Shown piece after piece: positions 52,461 to 61,666 of a DNA stretch of 64,000 nt. Location of the stretch: positions 2,976,001-3,040,000 of the forward strand of contig NZ_CP058909.1 of the NCBI RefSeq assembly GCF_013415905.1, written 5' to 3'. A program made the translations under genes and the position numbers. The DNA is from Halosimplex pelagicum (lineage in GTDB: Archaea; Halobacteriota; Halobacteria; Halobacteriales; Haloarculaceae). Numbering within the stretch: the first letter of the stretch is position 1; each line of letters opens with the position of its first letter. Below the pieces are notes generated by a model, which was given only the letters and a program-made list of their open reading frames with translations, made no database searches and had not been told where the DNA came from.

Positions 52461-54479
52461 ATGAACGCGATGGGAGGCGACGTGCGGGTGCTGCACGTCG
52501 ACGACGACGAGGACCTGGCGGCGATCGCGAGCGACTACCTCGAACGGGAGAGCGACCGGCTGTCGGTGGCGACCGTCACGGACCCCGAGCGGGCGCTGGA
52601 ACGGGTCCGGTCGGAGTCGTTCGACTGCGTCGTCAGCGACTACCAGATGCCGGGCATGTGCGGGTTCCAGTTACTGGAGGCGGTGCGAGGGGAGTATCCC
52701 GACCTGCCCTTCATCCTCTTCACCGGGAAGGGGAGCGAGGAGGTGGCGAGCGAGGCGGTGTCGGCCGGCGTGACCGACTACCTCCAGAAGGAGACCGGGA
52801 CCGAGCAGTACGCGGTGCTCGCGAACCGCGTCGAGAACGCCGTCGCGGCCGCGCGGGCCGAGGAGCGGGCCGAACGCCAGGAGCGCATCACCGCGCTGGT
52901 CCGGGACATCGACCGGCGGCTGGTCGAGGCCGACACCGTCGCGGCGGTCGACCGCGCGGTCTGCGAGGCGTTCGCCGACTCGGAGACCTACCGGTTCGCG
53001 TGGATCGGCGAGCCCGACCCGGAGACCGGCGAGATCGCCGCTCGCGCCGCGGCGGGGGGTGCCGACGAGTACCTCGACGGGGTGACGGTCCGTCACGACG
53101 ACACCCCGCGCGGGCGAGGGCCGGCCGGGCGGGCGGCCCGGACCGGCGAGGTCCAGTACGCCGCGAGCGTCCCCGAGGACGAGACGTTCGAGCCCTGGCG
53201 GGCCGCCGCCGAACGCCACGGGTTCGAATCGGTCGTCGCTGTCCCGCTGTCGGCCGAGGCCGGGCTCCACGACGTGCTCGCCGTCTACGCCGACACGACC
53301 GACGCGACCAGCGAGACCGAGCGGGCCGTCCTCGCGGAGCTGGGCGACACGATCAGCGAGGCCCAGCAGGCCGCCGAGACGCGCCGTCGGCTGGAGGGGT
53401 TGCACGCGGTGACCCGGGAGCTGGTCGACGCCGAGGCGAAGGCGGAGGTGGCGCGGCTGACCGTCGAGGCGGTCCGAGACACCCTGGGCTACCCGAACAA
53501 CCTCGTCAGGCTCGTCGACGACGACGACCGGCTCAGGCCCGTCGCCATCTCGGAGGGCGCGGAACTGATGCTCGGCGATCGGCCGGCCTACCCCGTCGGC
53601 GAGGGGACCGCCGGCCGCGCCTTCGCGGACGGCGAGACGCTCGTCGTCGACGACGTGCAGGCGGTCGACGACGGCTACGACCGCAAGGACGCCCGCGCGT
53701 CGATGTACGTCCCGATCGGCGACCACGGGACGCTCTCGATCGGCGACACCGCCGCCGGCGTGTTCGACGACTCGGACGTGTACCTCGCCGAGATATTCGC
53801 GGCCAACGCCGAGGCGGCGCTCGACCGGGTCGAACAGGCCGAGACCCGCAAGCGGCAGAACGAGCGGCTGTCGGCGTTCACCAGCGTCGTCTCCCACGAC
53901 CTGCGGAACCCGCTGTCGGTGCTCGTCGGGTCGCTCCCGCTGGCCGAGGAGACCGGCGAGGCCGAGCACTTCGAGCGGTGTTACGGCGCGCTCGACCGGA
54001 TGGAGCGGCTCATCGACGACCTCCTCCGGCTGGCCCGCGAGGGCGAGACCGTCGACTCGCCGGCGCCGGTCGAGCTCGCCGCCGTCGCCCGCGACGCCTG
54101 GGACACCGTCGACACCGCCGGCGCCGACCTCCGCGTCGAGACCGACGCGACCGTCGTCGCCGACGGGTCGCGGCTCCGGCAACTCGTCGAGAACCTCGCC
54201 CGCAACTCGATAGAGCACGGCGGCGACGCCGTCACCGTCACCGTCGGCGACCTCCCCGACGGCGACGGCTTCTTCGTCGCCGACGACGGTCCCGGCGTCC
54301 CCGACGACGACCGCGAGCGCGTCTTCGAGAGCGGCTTCTCGACCTCGCCGGAGGGCACGGGCTTCGGGCTCGCCATCGTCGCCGAGATCGCGTCGGCCCA
54401 CGGCTGGTCGGTCTCGGTCACCGACGGCGACGCCGGCGGCGCCCGGTTCGAGGTCCGCGGCGTCGACGCCCGCGAGTGA
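52461..54479 (+). CDS. Response regulator-GAF-GAF-histidine kinase
   Basis: A 672-residue soluble signalling protein with a reversed hybrid order. REC domain, residues 7-125, with phosphoacceptor Asp60 (VVSDYQMPG). First GAF-like region about 145-300, second GAF about 310-455 (VGEGTAGRAFADGETLVVDDV). HisKA at 470-535 with phospho-histidine His479 (VVSHDLRNPL), and HATPase_c with QLVENLARNSIEHGG, DDGPGVP and GTGFGLAIV. It lacks membrane segments, so it senses an internal signal. No partner regulator is adjacent. The receiver at the N-terminus makes it a likely link in a phosphorelay. Confidence 0.92.
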   Translation: MNAMGGDVRVLHVDDDEDLAAIASDYLERESDRLSVATVTDPERALERVRSESFDCVVSDYQMPGMCGFQLLEAVRGEYPDLPFILFTGKGSEEVASEAVSAGVTDYLQKETGTEQYAVLANRVENAVAAARAEERAERQERITALVRDIDRRLVEADTVAAVDRAVCEAFADSETYRFAWIGEPDPETGEIAARAAAGGADEYLDGVTVRHDDTPRGRGPAGRAARTGEVQYAASVPEDETFEPWRAAAERHGFESVVAVPLSAEAGLHDVLAVYADTTDATSETERAVLAELGDTISEAQQAAETRRRLEGLHAVTRELVDAEAKAEVARLTVEAVRDTLGYPNNLVRLVDDDDRLRPVAISEGAELMLGDRPAYPVGEGTAGRAFADGETLVVDDVQAVDDGYDRKDARASMYVPIGDHGTLSIGDTAAGVFDDSDVYLAEIFAANAEAALDRVEQAETRKRQNERLSAFTSVVSHDLRNPLSVLVGSLPLAEETGEAEHFERCYGALDRMERLIDDLLRLAREGETVDSPAPVELAAVARDAWDTVDTAGADLRVETDATVVADGSRLRQLVENLARNSIEHGGDAVTVTVGDLPDGDGFFVADDGPGVPDDDRERVFESGFSTSPEGTGFGLAIVAEIASAHGWSVSVTDGDAGGARFEVRGVDARE

Positions 54480-54542
54480 GTCGGGATCGACCGAACGCGC
54501 CGCGCCAAAGCGATTTATCGCAGGCCGTCCACGTGACACGGT

Positions 54543-54728
54543 ATGGAAGACCACGCGTGGCGGTCCGTCGAGGTCGTCCGCAACAAGCAGGGCGAGCCCC
54601 ACGTGCTCCAGCAGAAGGTGACGGTGTACACCGCGGGCGTCTCCGAGGAGTCGTCGGGTTACACGAAACCGGAGGTCCAGCACCGGCTCGTTCCGCTGCA
54701 GAGCCTCGTCGAGTTCGACGGCGGGTGA
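54543..54728 (+). CDS. Small haloarchaeal hypothetical protein
   Basis: A 61-residue protein, MEDHAWRSVEVVRNKQGEPH at the start, with alternating polar and hydrophobic residues as in a small beta-sheet. No motif is recognised. A GATTTATCG box (54512-54520) lies 23-31 bases before the ATG, which supports a leaderless gene. Confidence 0.65.
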   Translation: MEDHAWRSVEVVRNKQGEPHVLQQKVTVYTAGVSEESSGYTKPEVQHRLVPLQSLVEFDGG

Positions 54729-54826
54729 ATCGATCCCCGCGCCCCACCGGTCGACGAGAAGTGCCTTCGTCGGGCAGCGGCGCGTGCGATACTTTATGAA
54801 GGAGTCCGCGACCACTCCGCCTCGCC

Positions 54827-55381
54827 GTGGGAGCGCGCACGCTGGTCGCGGTCGAACGCGACGCCGGCGGGTACGACCTGCACCGTTCGCAGTGGGGCGG
54901 CGAGCACGTCGACCGGCTGGTCGACCTCGTCCGGGCCGACGAGGCGCCCCCCGACCTCGTCGACCCGGTGCCGTTCCGTTCGGGCGCGTCGGCCGACGAA
55001 CTCCTCGACTCGCTCGACCCCCGGGAGTACGAGGCGTTCGTCGTCGCCGACGACCGAACCGAGGCGTACCTGGTCTGCCGGCTGGGCATCGAGACCGGTC
55101 GGGAGTCCGCGACTGCGGTCGCCGGGACCGCCACCGACGCAGGTGCCGCGACCGACGTGGCCGACGCGGCGGCGCTCGTTCCCTGGCCGGGCGAGGCCGC
55201 CGCCGAGCGGCTCCGTCGGTTCGTCCGCACCGCGAAGGACGTGCTCGGCGACGCCGTCGACGCCGGCCTCGTGCCCGCCCCCGCGGCGACCCAGTATCTC
55301 GCCGTCCGGGTCGCTCGCCACCCCGACACACCCGACACCGACGCGATCCTGTGGCTCGATGGAGGTGACTCGCGACGCTGA
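54827..55381 (+). CDS. DUF6735-like haloarchaeal protein
   Basis: A 184-residue acidic protein starting at GTG 54827 (GARTLVAVERDAGGYDLHRSQWGG). A TATA-like ATACTTTATG about 30 bases upstream supports this start. The N-terminus resembles the haloarchaeal DUF6735 group. The middle (TAVAGTATDAGAATDVADAAA) is low-complexity. Function is unknown. It is followed by nucS 57 bases later. Confidence 0.7.
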   Translation: MGARTLVAVERDAGGYDLHRSQWGGEHVDRLVDLVRADEAPPDLVDPVPFRSGASADELLDSLDPREYEAFVVADDRTEAYLVCRLGIETGRESATAVAGTATDAGAATDVADAAALVPWPGEAAAERLRRFVRTAKDVLGDAVDAGLVPAPAATQYLAVRVARHPDTPDTDAILWLDGGDSRR

Positions 55382-55438
55382 CGCGCTGACCCGTCCCGTG
55401 TCGCGCGGTTTTTAGCCCCCGACGCCCAACCCCGAGGC

Positions 55439-56197
55439 GTGACTGCCGTCGAGGACGGACTCCGGCTGGAGACGCGCGAGCGCCCGAGCCACGGGACCGC
55501 GCGGGACCTCGTGGCCGAGGCTATCGACGCCGGCGCGCTCGTGACGGTCGTCGGCCGCTGCACCGTCGACTACGAGGGCCGCGCGTCGAGCACGCTCGGC
55601 CCCGGCGAGCGACTGGTGATGCTCAAGCCCGACGGCGCGGCGCTGGTCCACACCGACGAGGGTCAGCAGCCGGTCAACTGGCAGCCGCCCGACTGCGACC
55701 ACGAGGCCCGCCTCGACGAGGGCCGTCTCGTCGTCGAGAGCCACCGCGAGACGCCCGAGGAACACCTCCGGGTCGACTTCGAGGCCGTGCTGGAAGTGTC
55801 GGCCTACGGGCTGACCGACGAGCGCGACCTCTCGTTGGAGGGCACCGAGGAGGACCTCCGCCAGCGGATCCTCGACGAACCGTCCCTGATCGAGGAGGGG
55901 TTCGTTCCGCTGGCGACCGAGCGGGGAACCCCCGCCGGCGCCGTCGACATCTACGGCGAGGACGCCGAGGAACGGGCCGTCGCCGTCGAGCTCAAGCGCC
56001 GTCGGGTCGGCCCCGACGCCGTGGGCCAGCTCGGCCGGTACGTCGACGCGCTGGAGCGGGATCTGCACGCCGACCGACAGATCCGCGGCATCCTCGTCGC
56101 GCCGTCGGTCACCGACCGCGCGAGCCGGCTGCTCGCCGAGCGCGGCCTGGAGTTCGTGCCGCTGACGCCGACCGGCGGGCCGGACGCCGACGACTGA
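55439..56197 (+). CDS. nucS: Endonuclease NucS/EndoMS
   Basis: A 252-residue mismatch- or branch-cutting nuclease. The N-terminal DNA-binding beta domain (GRCTVDYEGRASSTLGPGERLVMLKPDGA, 39-67) precedes the RecB-like nuclease domain. Asp170 (AGAVDIYG), Glu184-x-Lys186 (VELKRR) and Gln197 (VGPDAVGQLGRY) form the PD-(D/E)xK active site, intact. The start is GTG. In archaea and actinobacteria EndoMS cuts both strands at mismatches, sometimes with the sliding clamp. It converges on mutS with only 24 bases between. Confidence 0.95.
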   Translation: MTAVEDGLRLETRERPSHGTARDLVAEAIDAGALVTVVGRCTVDYEGRASSTLGPGERLVMLKPDGAALVHTDEGQQPVNWQPPDCDHEARLDEGRLVVESHRETPEEHLRVDFEAVLEVSAYGLTDERDLSLEGTEEDLRQRILDEPSLIEEGFVPLATERGTPAGAVDIYGEDAEERAVAVELKRRRVGPDAVGQLGRYVDALERDLHADRQIRGILVAPSVTDRASRLLAERGLEFVPLTPTGGPDADD

Positions 56198-56221
56198 CCG
56201 GGACGCCGTCCCCGCTCGGTG

Positions 56222-59017
56222 CTACTCGTCGAGCGACTCCTTCAGCTCGGCGAGGGCGTTCATCGCCTCCAGCGGCGTCATCGTCGCCACGTCGAGCGCC
56301 GCCAGTCTCCGTTCGAGGTCCGAGGTCGGGCCGCCGTCGCCGCCGCTGGCTCTCTCGTCGGCGGTGCTGCTCACGCGGACGTTCTCGCCGGGGTCGTGGC
56401 CGTTGGCGTCGGCCCCGGGTTCGCCGCTCGCTCCGGGGTCGCTCTCGTCCAGCAGTTCCCGGGAGCGGTCGACCACCTCGGCGGGGACGCCCGCCAGTTT
56501 CGCCACCTCGATGCCGTACGACGCGGCGGCGGCGCCGGGCGCGACCTCGTGTTCGAAGGCCACGTCGCCGTCCTCCCGTTCGGTCTCGAAGTGGAGGTTG
56601 AACACGCCCGACAGCTCGTCGGCGATGGCGGTCAGCTCGTGGTGATGGGTGGCGAAGAGGGTGGTCGCGCCCACCTCGTCGTGGACGTGTTCGGTCACGG
56701 CGCGGGCGATGGCGAGCCCGTCAGCGGTGCTGGTGCCGCGGCCCACCTCGTCGAGCAGGACCAGCGAGTCCTCGGTGGCGTTGTTCAGGATGTCGGCGAG
56801 TTCGGTCATCTCGACCATGAACGTCGAGCGGCCGCCAGCGATGTCGTCGCTGGCACCGACGCGGGTGAACACGCGGTCGACGACGGGCAGTCGCGCTGCG
56901 GCGGCGGGGACGAAACTCCCCGCTTGCGCGAGCACGGAGGTGAGCGCGACCTGGCGCATGTACGTCGACTTGCCGCTCATGTTCGGGCCGGTGACCACCG
57001 CGAAGAAGTGCTCGTCGTCGAAGTGGGCGTCGTTGGGGACGAACCGTTCCTCCGTGCGCTCGACGACGGGGTGGCGCCCGGCCTCTACGGCGAACTCCTC
57101 GGCACCGACGCAGGGCCGGGTGTAGTCGAACTTCGCCGCCACGCTCGCGAACGAGACGAACACGTCCAGCCGCGCCAGCCGGTCGGCCAGCGCCTGCACG
57201 CGCTCGGACTCCTCGGCAACGTCCCGGCGGACCTCGCAGAACAGCTCGTATTCGAGGTCGTCGGCGCGGCCCTCGGCGCGGATGATCTCGTCTTCCCGCT
57301 CTCTGAGTTCCGGCGTGACGAACCGCTCGGAGTTCTTCAACGTCTGCCGGCGCTGGTAGTCGTCAGGCACCGCGTCGAGGTTCGGGTCGGTCACCTCGAT
57401 GTAGTAGCCGTGGACGGAGGTGTGGCCGACCTTCAGCGAGTCGATGCCCGTCCGCTCGCGCTCGCTCGCCTCCAGGTCGTCGATCCACGATTTGCCCTCG
57501 CGCTCGGTGGCTCGCAACTCGGCCAGTTCGTCGTCGAAGTCGGGCTTGACGATCCCGCCCTCCGTGAGGTCGGCGTCCGGGTCCTCCTGGATGGCTTCGT
57601 CGATCAGCTCGCGCACGTCGGCGAGGGGGTCGAGGTGTTCGCGCAGCTCGACCAGCGTTGCCGAGTCGGCGTCGGCGAGGGCGGCCTCCACGTCGGGGAC
57701 GACCGCGAGCGTGTCGTGCAGCGAGCGCAGGTCTCGCGCCGTCGCGCGGCCGCGGGCAACCCGGGAGACGAGCCGCTCGATGTCGTACACGTCGTCGAGC
57801 AGGTCGTGCAGTTCCTCGCGCAGCGTCACGTCGCCGGTCAACTCGGCGACGGCGTCGTGGCGGGCGGCGATGCGGTCCTCGTCCAGGAGGGGGCGGCGCA
57901 GCCAGTCGTCGAGCTTCCGCCGGCCGAGCGCGCAGGCCGTCTCGTCGAGCGCGTCGACCAGCGTGAGCGCCCGGTCGCCGTGGACGGCCCGGCGGTCGAA
58001 CAGTTCCAGGCTCTCCAGGGCGACGCGGTCCAGCAGCATGTACTCCCGGGGGTCGTAGCGCGTGAGGGTGTTGATGTAGTCGAGCGCTGCGGTGTCGTCT
58101 GTCGGTTCCCCGGTGGCATCGTCTCCGCCTGCGGTCGCACCCGGCCCGGCCACCGCCGCCGTCGAGTCGTCGCCGATGTCGCCGGCGTCGGGGTTGCCGC
58201 CGCGGGTGTACTCGGCGTAGGCCAGCAGGGCGCCGCAGGCCCGGACCTCGGCCTCGTCGGCCAGCCCGAGGTCCCCGAAGTACGCCTCGACCCGCTCGCG
58301 CGCCCGCTCGGCGTCGAAGGCCGTCCGCTCGTAGGGCGAGACCATGCAGTCGCCGTCGAACACGTCGGCGGGCGCGTCGGGACCGACGATCGCTTCGGCG
58401 GGTGCGAACCGCCCGAGTTCGTCGGCGATCGAGTCCAGCCGGTCGGCGCCCGTCGCGTAGCAGTCGCCCGTCGACACGTCCAGCAGCGCGAGCCCGTAGG
58501 GCCCGTGCTCGTCGCCGCCGGCGCCCGCACCGCCCCCGGCGCGGCCCGTATCGCGGGTCGACACGTCGCCGCCCGGGCCGTCCGCCGTGAGACAGGCGAC
58601 GTAGTTGTTGTCGGCGCTGCGCAGGAGTTCGTCCTCGGTGAGCGTCCCCGGCGTCACGACGCGGGTGACCGCCCGGTCGACGACGCCGCTCACTTCGTCG
58701 GGGTCCTCCACCTGGTCGGCGACCGCCACGCGGTAGCCCGCCTCCAGCAGCCGCTCGATGTACGACTCGGCGTTGTCGATCGGGATCCCCGACATCGCGT
58801 ACTCCCCCGTCGAGTCCTCCCGCTTCGTCAGCGTGATCTCGCAGATGCGAGCGACCCGCTCGGCCGCCTCGCAGAACGCCTCGTAGAAGTCGCCCACCTG
58901 GAAGAGCACGAGCGAGTCGTCGTACTCCCGGCAGAGTTCGAAGTACTGGGCCATCATCGGCGTCAGGTCGTCTTCCCGTTCGGCCATCTTCGCCGGCGCA
59001 CCCAGTGCCGCATCCAT
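56222..59017 (-). CDS. mutS: DNA mismatch repair protein MutS
   Basis: A 931-residue MutS1-type protein. The mismatch-reading Phe-x-Glu motif is present (Phe44, Glu46 in GDFYEAF). The ATPase has [10 protein letters not shown] at about 674-683, [16 protein letters not shown] and ATHHHEL. The tail from about residue 865 has a Gly/Asp/Glu-rich halophilic linker before the final helix ([29 protein letters not shown]). The frame is open to 59341, but the ATG at 59017 has a TATA box 25-34 bases upstream and a family-like start; the upstream part is repeat copy C. No mutL is in the window. Confidence 0.96.
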   Translation of the reverse strand: MDAALGAPAKMAEREDDLTPMMAQYFELCREYDDSLVLFQVGDFYEAFCEAAERVARICEITLTKREDSTGEYAMSGIPIDNAESYIERLLEAGYRVAVADQVEDPDEVSGVVDRAVTRVVTPGTLTEDELLRSADNNYVACLTADGPGGDVSTRDTGRAGGGAGAGGDEHGPYGLALLDVSTGDCYATGADRLDSIADELGRFAPAEAIVGPDAPADVFDGDCMVSPYERTAFDAERARERVEAYFGDLGLADEAEVRACGALLAYAEYTRGGNPDAGDIGDDSTAAVAGPGATAGGDDATGEPTDDTAALDYINTLTRYDPREYMLLDRVALESLELFDRRAVHGDRALTLVDALDETACALGRRKLDDWLRRPLLDEDRIAARHDAVAELTGDVTLREELHDLLDDVYDIERLVSRVARGRATARDLRSLHDTLAVVPDVEAALADADSATLVELREHLDPLADVRELIDEAIQEDPDADLTEGGIVKPDFDDELAELRATEREGKSWIDDLEASERERTGIDSLKVGHTSVHGYYIEVTDPNLDAVPDDYQRRQTLKNSERFVTPELREREDEIIRAEGRADDLEYELFCEVRRDVAEESERVQALADRLARLDVFVSFASVAAKFDYTRPCVGAEEFAVEAGRHPVVERTEERFVPNDAHFDDEHFFAVVTGPNMSGKSTYMRQVALTSVLAQAGSFVPAAAARLPVVDRVFTRVGASDDIAGGRSTFMVEMTELADILNNATEDSLVLLDEVGRGTSTADGLAIARAVTEHVHDEVGATTLFATHHHELTAIADELSGVFNLHFETEREDGDVAFEHEVAPGAAAASYGIEVAKLAGVPAEVVDRSRELLDESDPGASGEPGADANGHDPGENVRVSSTADERASGGDGGPTSDLERRLAALDVATMTPLEAMNALAELKESLDE

Positions 59018-59041
59018 GGGTGTGTGAGAGCGGGTCGCCCG

Positions 59042-59051
59042 GGTTATATCC
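59042..59051 (-). promoter_or_regulatory. TATA box of mutS
   Basis: The minus strand reads GGATATAACC 25-34 bases before ATG 59017. It places transcription start at the ATG and puts repeat copy C outside the mRNA. Confidence 0.65.
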
Positions 59052-59174
59052 ATCGGGTTTCGGTCCTCGATTCGTCGAGGTATCGGGTGTCTCCCGAGCG
59101 TTCCGTTCGATGTGCTCGTGTATCGGTTGTTTCTGTTCATCGTATCGTGAAACGAAGTCGTGCGAGAGTAACCG

Positions 59175-59447
59175 CACTCGACGGTGAGCGATGAAAGCCC
59201 TCGGCGCGCTCGCGGTCGCTGAGCGGGATATCCGCGCTCTCCGCACGGCCCGCGCGGATAGTGCCCGCTCAGGCGACTAAAATGGACGCGAGCGCGCCTC
59301 GCCCTTTCAGTCCACCAGGACCATACAGCACCGCACAGCAACCGCAGACGGCCTCACACCTCCCCAGCCTCTTGCGATGCTCGCAGGCTGCGCTTCTCAT
59401 CCCTCGCGCGATGCTGTCGCGACACGAGAGTCGCGACAGCGCACGCC
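59175..59447 (-). repeat. Structured dispersed repeat, copy C (273 bp)
   Basis: On the minus strand, from 59447 downward: a hairpin TGTCGCGAC/GTCGCGACA with loop TCTCGT, CGCGCGAGGGAT, a block with CGCAGCCTGCG, GGCTGGGGAGG, GGCCGTCTGCGGT, GGTGGACTGAAAGGGCGAG and the nested palindrome 59192-59309. In this copy GCGCGCTCGCG pairs with CGCGAGCGCGC over 11 bp. It lies between mutS (promoter nearer to the gene) and the NDH-2-like gene, in a 501-base gap that holds nothing else visible. Confidence 0.87.
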
Positions 59448-59518
59448 AGCCGCACCGCTACCCCCAAATGCAACAGCCGTCACCTGTGCCGAACACTGCC
59501 CCTCCGTTCGCGCCTCGC

Positions 59519-60781
59519 TCACTTCTCGATCCGGCCGGAATCGTCCTCTCCGGGGGGATCGGATATCGGTTCCCCCGCCTCGTCCTCCGGCCATCCGACC
59601 TCCTCCCGGACGAGGTCGGCCGCGTTCTCGACGGCGCCGACGCTGGAGAGGTAGCCGGCGCCGACCGTCGTTTTGAGCGCCTTGGCCGACCGGCCGCGGA
59701 GGACCGTCGGGCCGACCTGCGCGACGGCGCCGTCGCCGATACTGACCAGCCAGCCCAGCGAGTCGAAGCGGTAGCCGTCGAGACGGGGTTCGAAGCCGCC
59801 CTCACCGGAGAGTTCGTGGTCGACCAGCCGTTCGACGTTGTCCGCGGCGACGCCGGCCTCGCGGATGGCCGCCTGGGCGCTGGCGGGGACGGCCTCGCCG
59901 TCGGTGTCGACGATCCGGCCGGCGTCGCCGACGACGAAGGTGCCGTCCTCGTAGCGCAGGTCCCCGCGGACGACCGGGCGCTCGCCGCGGAGGGCGTCCG
60001 GGCCGCGGATGCCGCCCGTCCAGACGAACCCGTCGTAGCGCTCGGTCGCGCCGTCGGCGAAGGCGATGGTCTCGTCGTCCGCGCTCGCGACGGCGCGACC
60101 GGTCTCGACGCGCACGTCGCGGGCCTCCAGCTCCTCGCGGACCGCGCGCTGGAAGTTCTCGGGGAAGTTCGGCGCCACGCTGTCGGCCTGTTCGAGGAGG
60201 ACCACCTCGACGGCGTCGCGGGCGCCCTCGTCGCGGGCGAGCGCGGCGAGTTCGCCGGCGACCTGCACGCCCGAGAGGCCCGCACCGCCGACGACCACGC
60301 GGGCCGGGTCGGCGGCCGTCCCCGCGTCGACGGCGTCGAGGAAGTCCGCGCGGACGGCCTCGGCGTCGGCCAGTCGCTTGAGCGGCGTCGAGTGGGCCTC
60401 GACGCCGTCGAGGTCGTAGTACTCGGTCTCGGCGCCGAGGCAGACGGCGCCCACGTCGTAGGACAGCTCCGCGGTCCCATCCCCGCCGTCCCCGCCGTCC
60501 TCGCCGTCCCCGCTCTTGTCGAGCGTGGCGACGCCCGCCTCGGTGTCGATGTCAGTGACGGTCGCCTCGCGGACGGTCGCGCGGTCGAGCACGTCGTCCA
60601 GATCGACGACAATCTCGTCGGCCAGGTCCGGCCGGCGGACGACGCGGTGGAGTTCGTGCTGGACGAGGTGGCTGGCGTCCTCGTCGACGACGACGAGGTC
60701 CACCGCTTCGGGCAGCGACGATTCGAGCTCGCGGGCGAGGGTCAGGCCGGCGTATCCGGCGCCGAAGACGGCGACGCGCAT
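59519..60781 (-). CDS. NDH-2-like FAD-dependent oxidoreductase
   Basis: A 420-residue flavoprotein with two Rossmann motifs: VAVFGAGYAGLTLARELE (3-20, FAD) and VVVGGAGLSGVQVAGELAAL (162-181, NAD(P)H). FVVGDAGRIVDTDGEAVPASAQAAIREAG is the typical second FAD contact. This layout fits type II NADH:quinone dehydrogenases or sulfide:quinone relatives, but the cysteines of the latter are absent. A low-complexity Gly/Asp loop (GDGEDGGDGGDG) interrupts residues 90-102. The C-terminal helix (KALKTTVGAGYLSSVGAVENA) may touch the membrane. Confidence 0.88.
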   Translation of the reverse strand: MRVAVFGAGYAGLTLARELESSLPEAVDLVVVDEDASHLVQHELHRVVRRPDLADEIVVDLDDVLDRATVREATVTDIDTEAGVATLDKSGDGEDGGDGGDGTAELSYDVGAVCLGAETEYYDLDGVEAHSTPLKRLADAEAVRADFLDAVDAGTAADPARVVVGGAGLSGVQVAGELAALARDEGARDAVEVVLLEQADSVAPNFPENFQRAVREELEARDVRVETGRAVASADDETIAFADGATERYDGFVWTGGIRGPDALRGERPVVRGDLRYEDGTFVVGDAGRIVDTDGEAVPASAQAAIREAGVAADNVERLVDHELSGEGGFEPRLDGYRFDSLGWLVSIGDGAVAQVGPTVLRGRSAKALKTTVGAGYLSSVGAVENAADLVREEVGWPEDEAGEPISDPPGEDDSGRIEK

Positions 60782-60842
60782 GGCGGGACTGCGGGCCGAA
60801 TCGAGAAAAGGCCACTGACGGACGTCCCGCGACCGGGTGTCG

Positions 60843-61550
60843 TCAGTCGACGAGCCGCGCGCGGACGCACTCCCAGCGCGGGACCGTCGTCAGCCGTTCG
60901 TATTTCTCCGGGTCGACCTCCCGGAACGCGGGGTCGGGCGTCGGTTCGAGGAACCGCTCGATAGCGAACCCGGCGTCGGCCAGTGGGTTGAGGTGCTCGG
61001 CGAGCGGCCGCCGGTAGTTCCGCGGCTGCATCTCGCCCCAGTCCTGGGTGAGCCCCTCCGTCTGGAAGTACGATTCGGCCTCGTCGGGGGTCACCCACCC
61101 GGAGACGGGATTGCCGGTCGAGAAGACGAACCGCCCGTCCGGTCGCAGGACGCGAGCGAACTCCTCGAACACCGGCCGCCAGTCCGCGATGTGTTCGAGA
61201 ACGAGCTGGCTCACCACGAGGTCGACCGACTCGTCGGCGAGGAAGTCGAGCGGTTCGGTCAGGTCAGCGTGGCGGACCGTCACCAAGTCGTCCGCGTAGC
61301 GCTCGCGGACCCGCTCGACGGCCGCCTCGGTCGCGTCGACGGCGACGACTTCGCCCCCCTGTTCGAGAAAGTACTCGGTGTAGTCGCCCGCGCCGCACCC
61401 TGCTTCGAGCACGCGCAGCCCGTCGAGGTCGGGCAGCAGCGATCTGGTCGCCGGCCATTCGAGATTCCTTCTGAGCGGCTCGTCGCTCCAGTCATCGTTC
61501 TCCGCGGCCATGGTCTCGTACGCGTCGCGCGTGGCCTCATCTATTGGCAC
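60843..61550 (-). CDS. SAM-dependent class I methyltransferase
   Basis: A 235-residue enzyme. Motif I is VLEAGCGAGDYTEYF (46-60), followed by EVVAVDATEAAVERVRERY and the motif-IV segment ESVDLVVSQLVLEHIADW. The fold is the UbiE/BioC-like methyltransferase type; the substrate is not determined. The start is GTG at 61550, inside an operator-like palindrome. TATA at about 61579-61586 implies a leaderless mRNA. Confidence 0.9.
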   Translation of the reverse strand: MPIDEATRDAYETMAAENDDWSDEPLRRNLEWPATRSLLPDLDGLRVLEAGCGAGDYTEYFLEQGGEVVAVDATEAAVERVRERYADDLVTVRHADLTEPLDFLADESVDLVVSQLVLEHIADWRPVFEEFARVLRPDGRFVFSTGNPVSGWVTPDEAESYFQTEGLTQDWGEMQPRNYRRPLAEHLNPLADAGFAIERFLEPTPDPAFREVDPEKYERLTTVPRWECVRARLVD

Positions 61551-61566
61551 GTGTCACCCTGACACG
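61550..61566. promoter_or_regulatory. Operator-like palindrome at the methyltransferase start
   Basis: CGTGTCA-CCC-TGACACG, a perfect 7+3+7 inverted repeat. It lies between the TATA box (61579-61586) and the GTG start codon, where a bound repressor would block initiation. The regulator is unknown. Confidence 0.55.
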
Positions 61567-61666
61567 CCACGTTCCGTAAATATATTCGACAGGAACGACC
61601 CTGACCGTCCCCGCCCGCCGGGAACCGTCGACCGGTTTCAAATACCGCCAGGGCGAACCGTCGGTC

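Noticed and set aside
59018..59341. 108-codon N-terminal extension of MutS
   Set aside because: It runs through repeat copy C and over the mutS TATA box at 59042-59051; family similarity starts at 59017.
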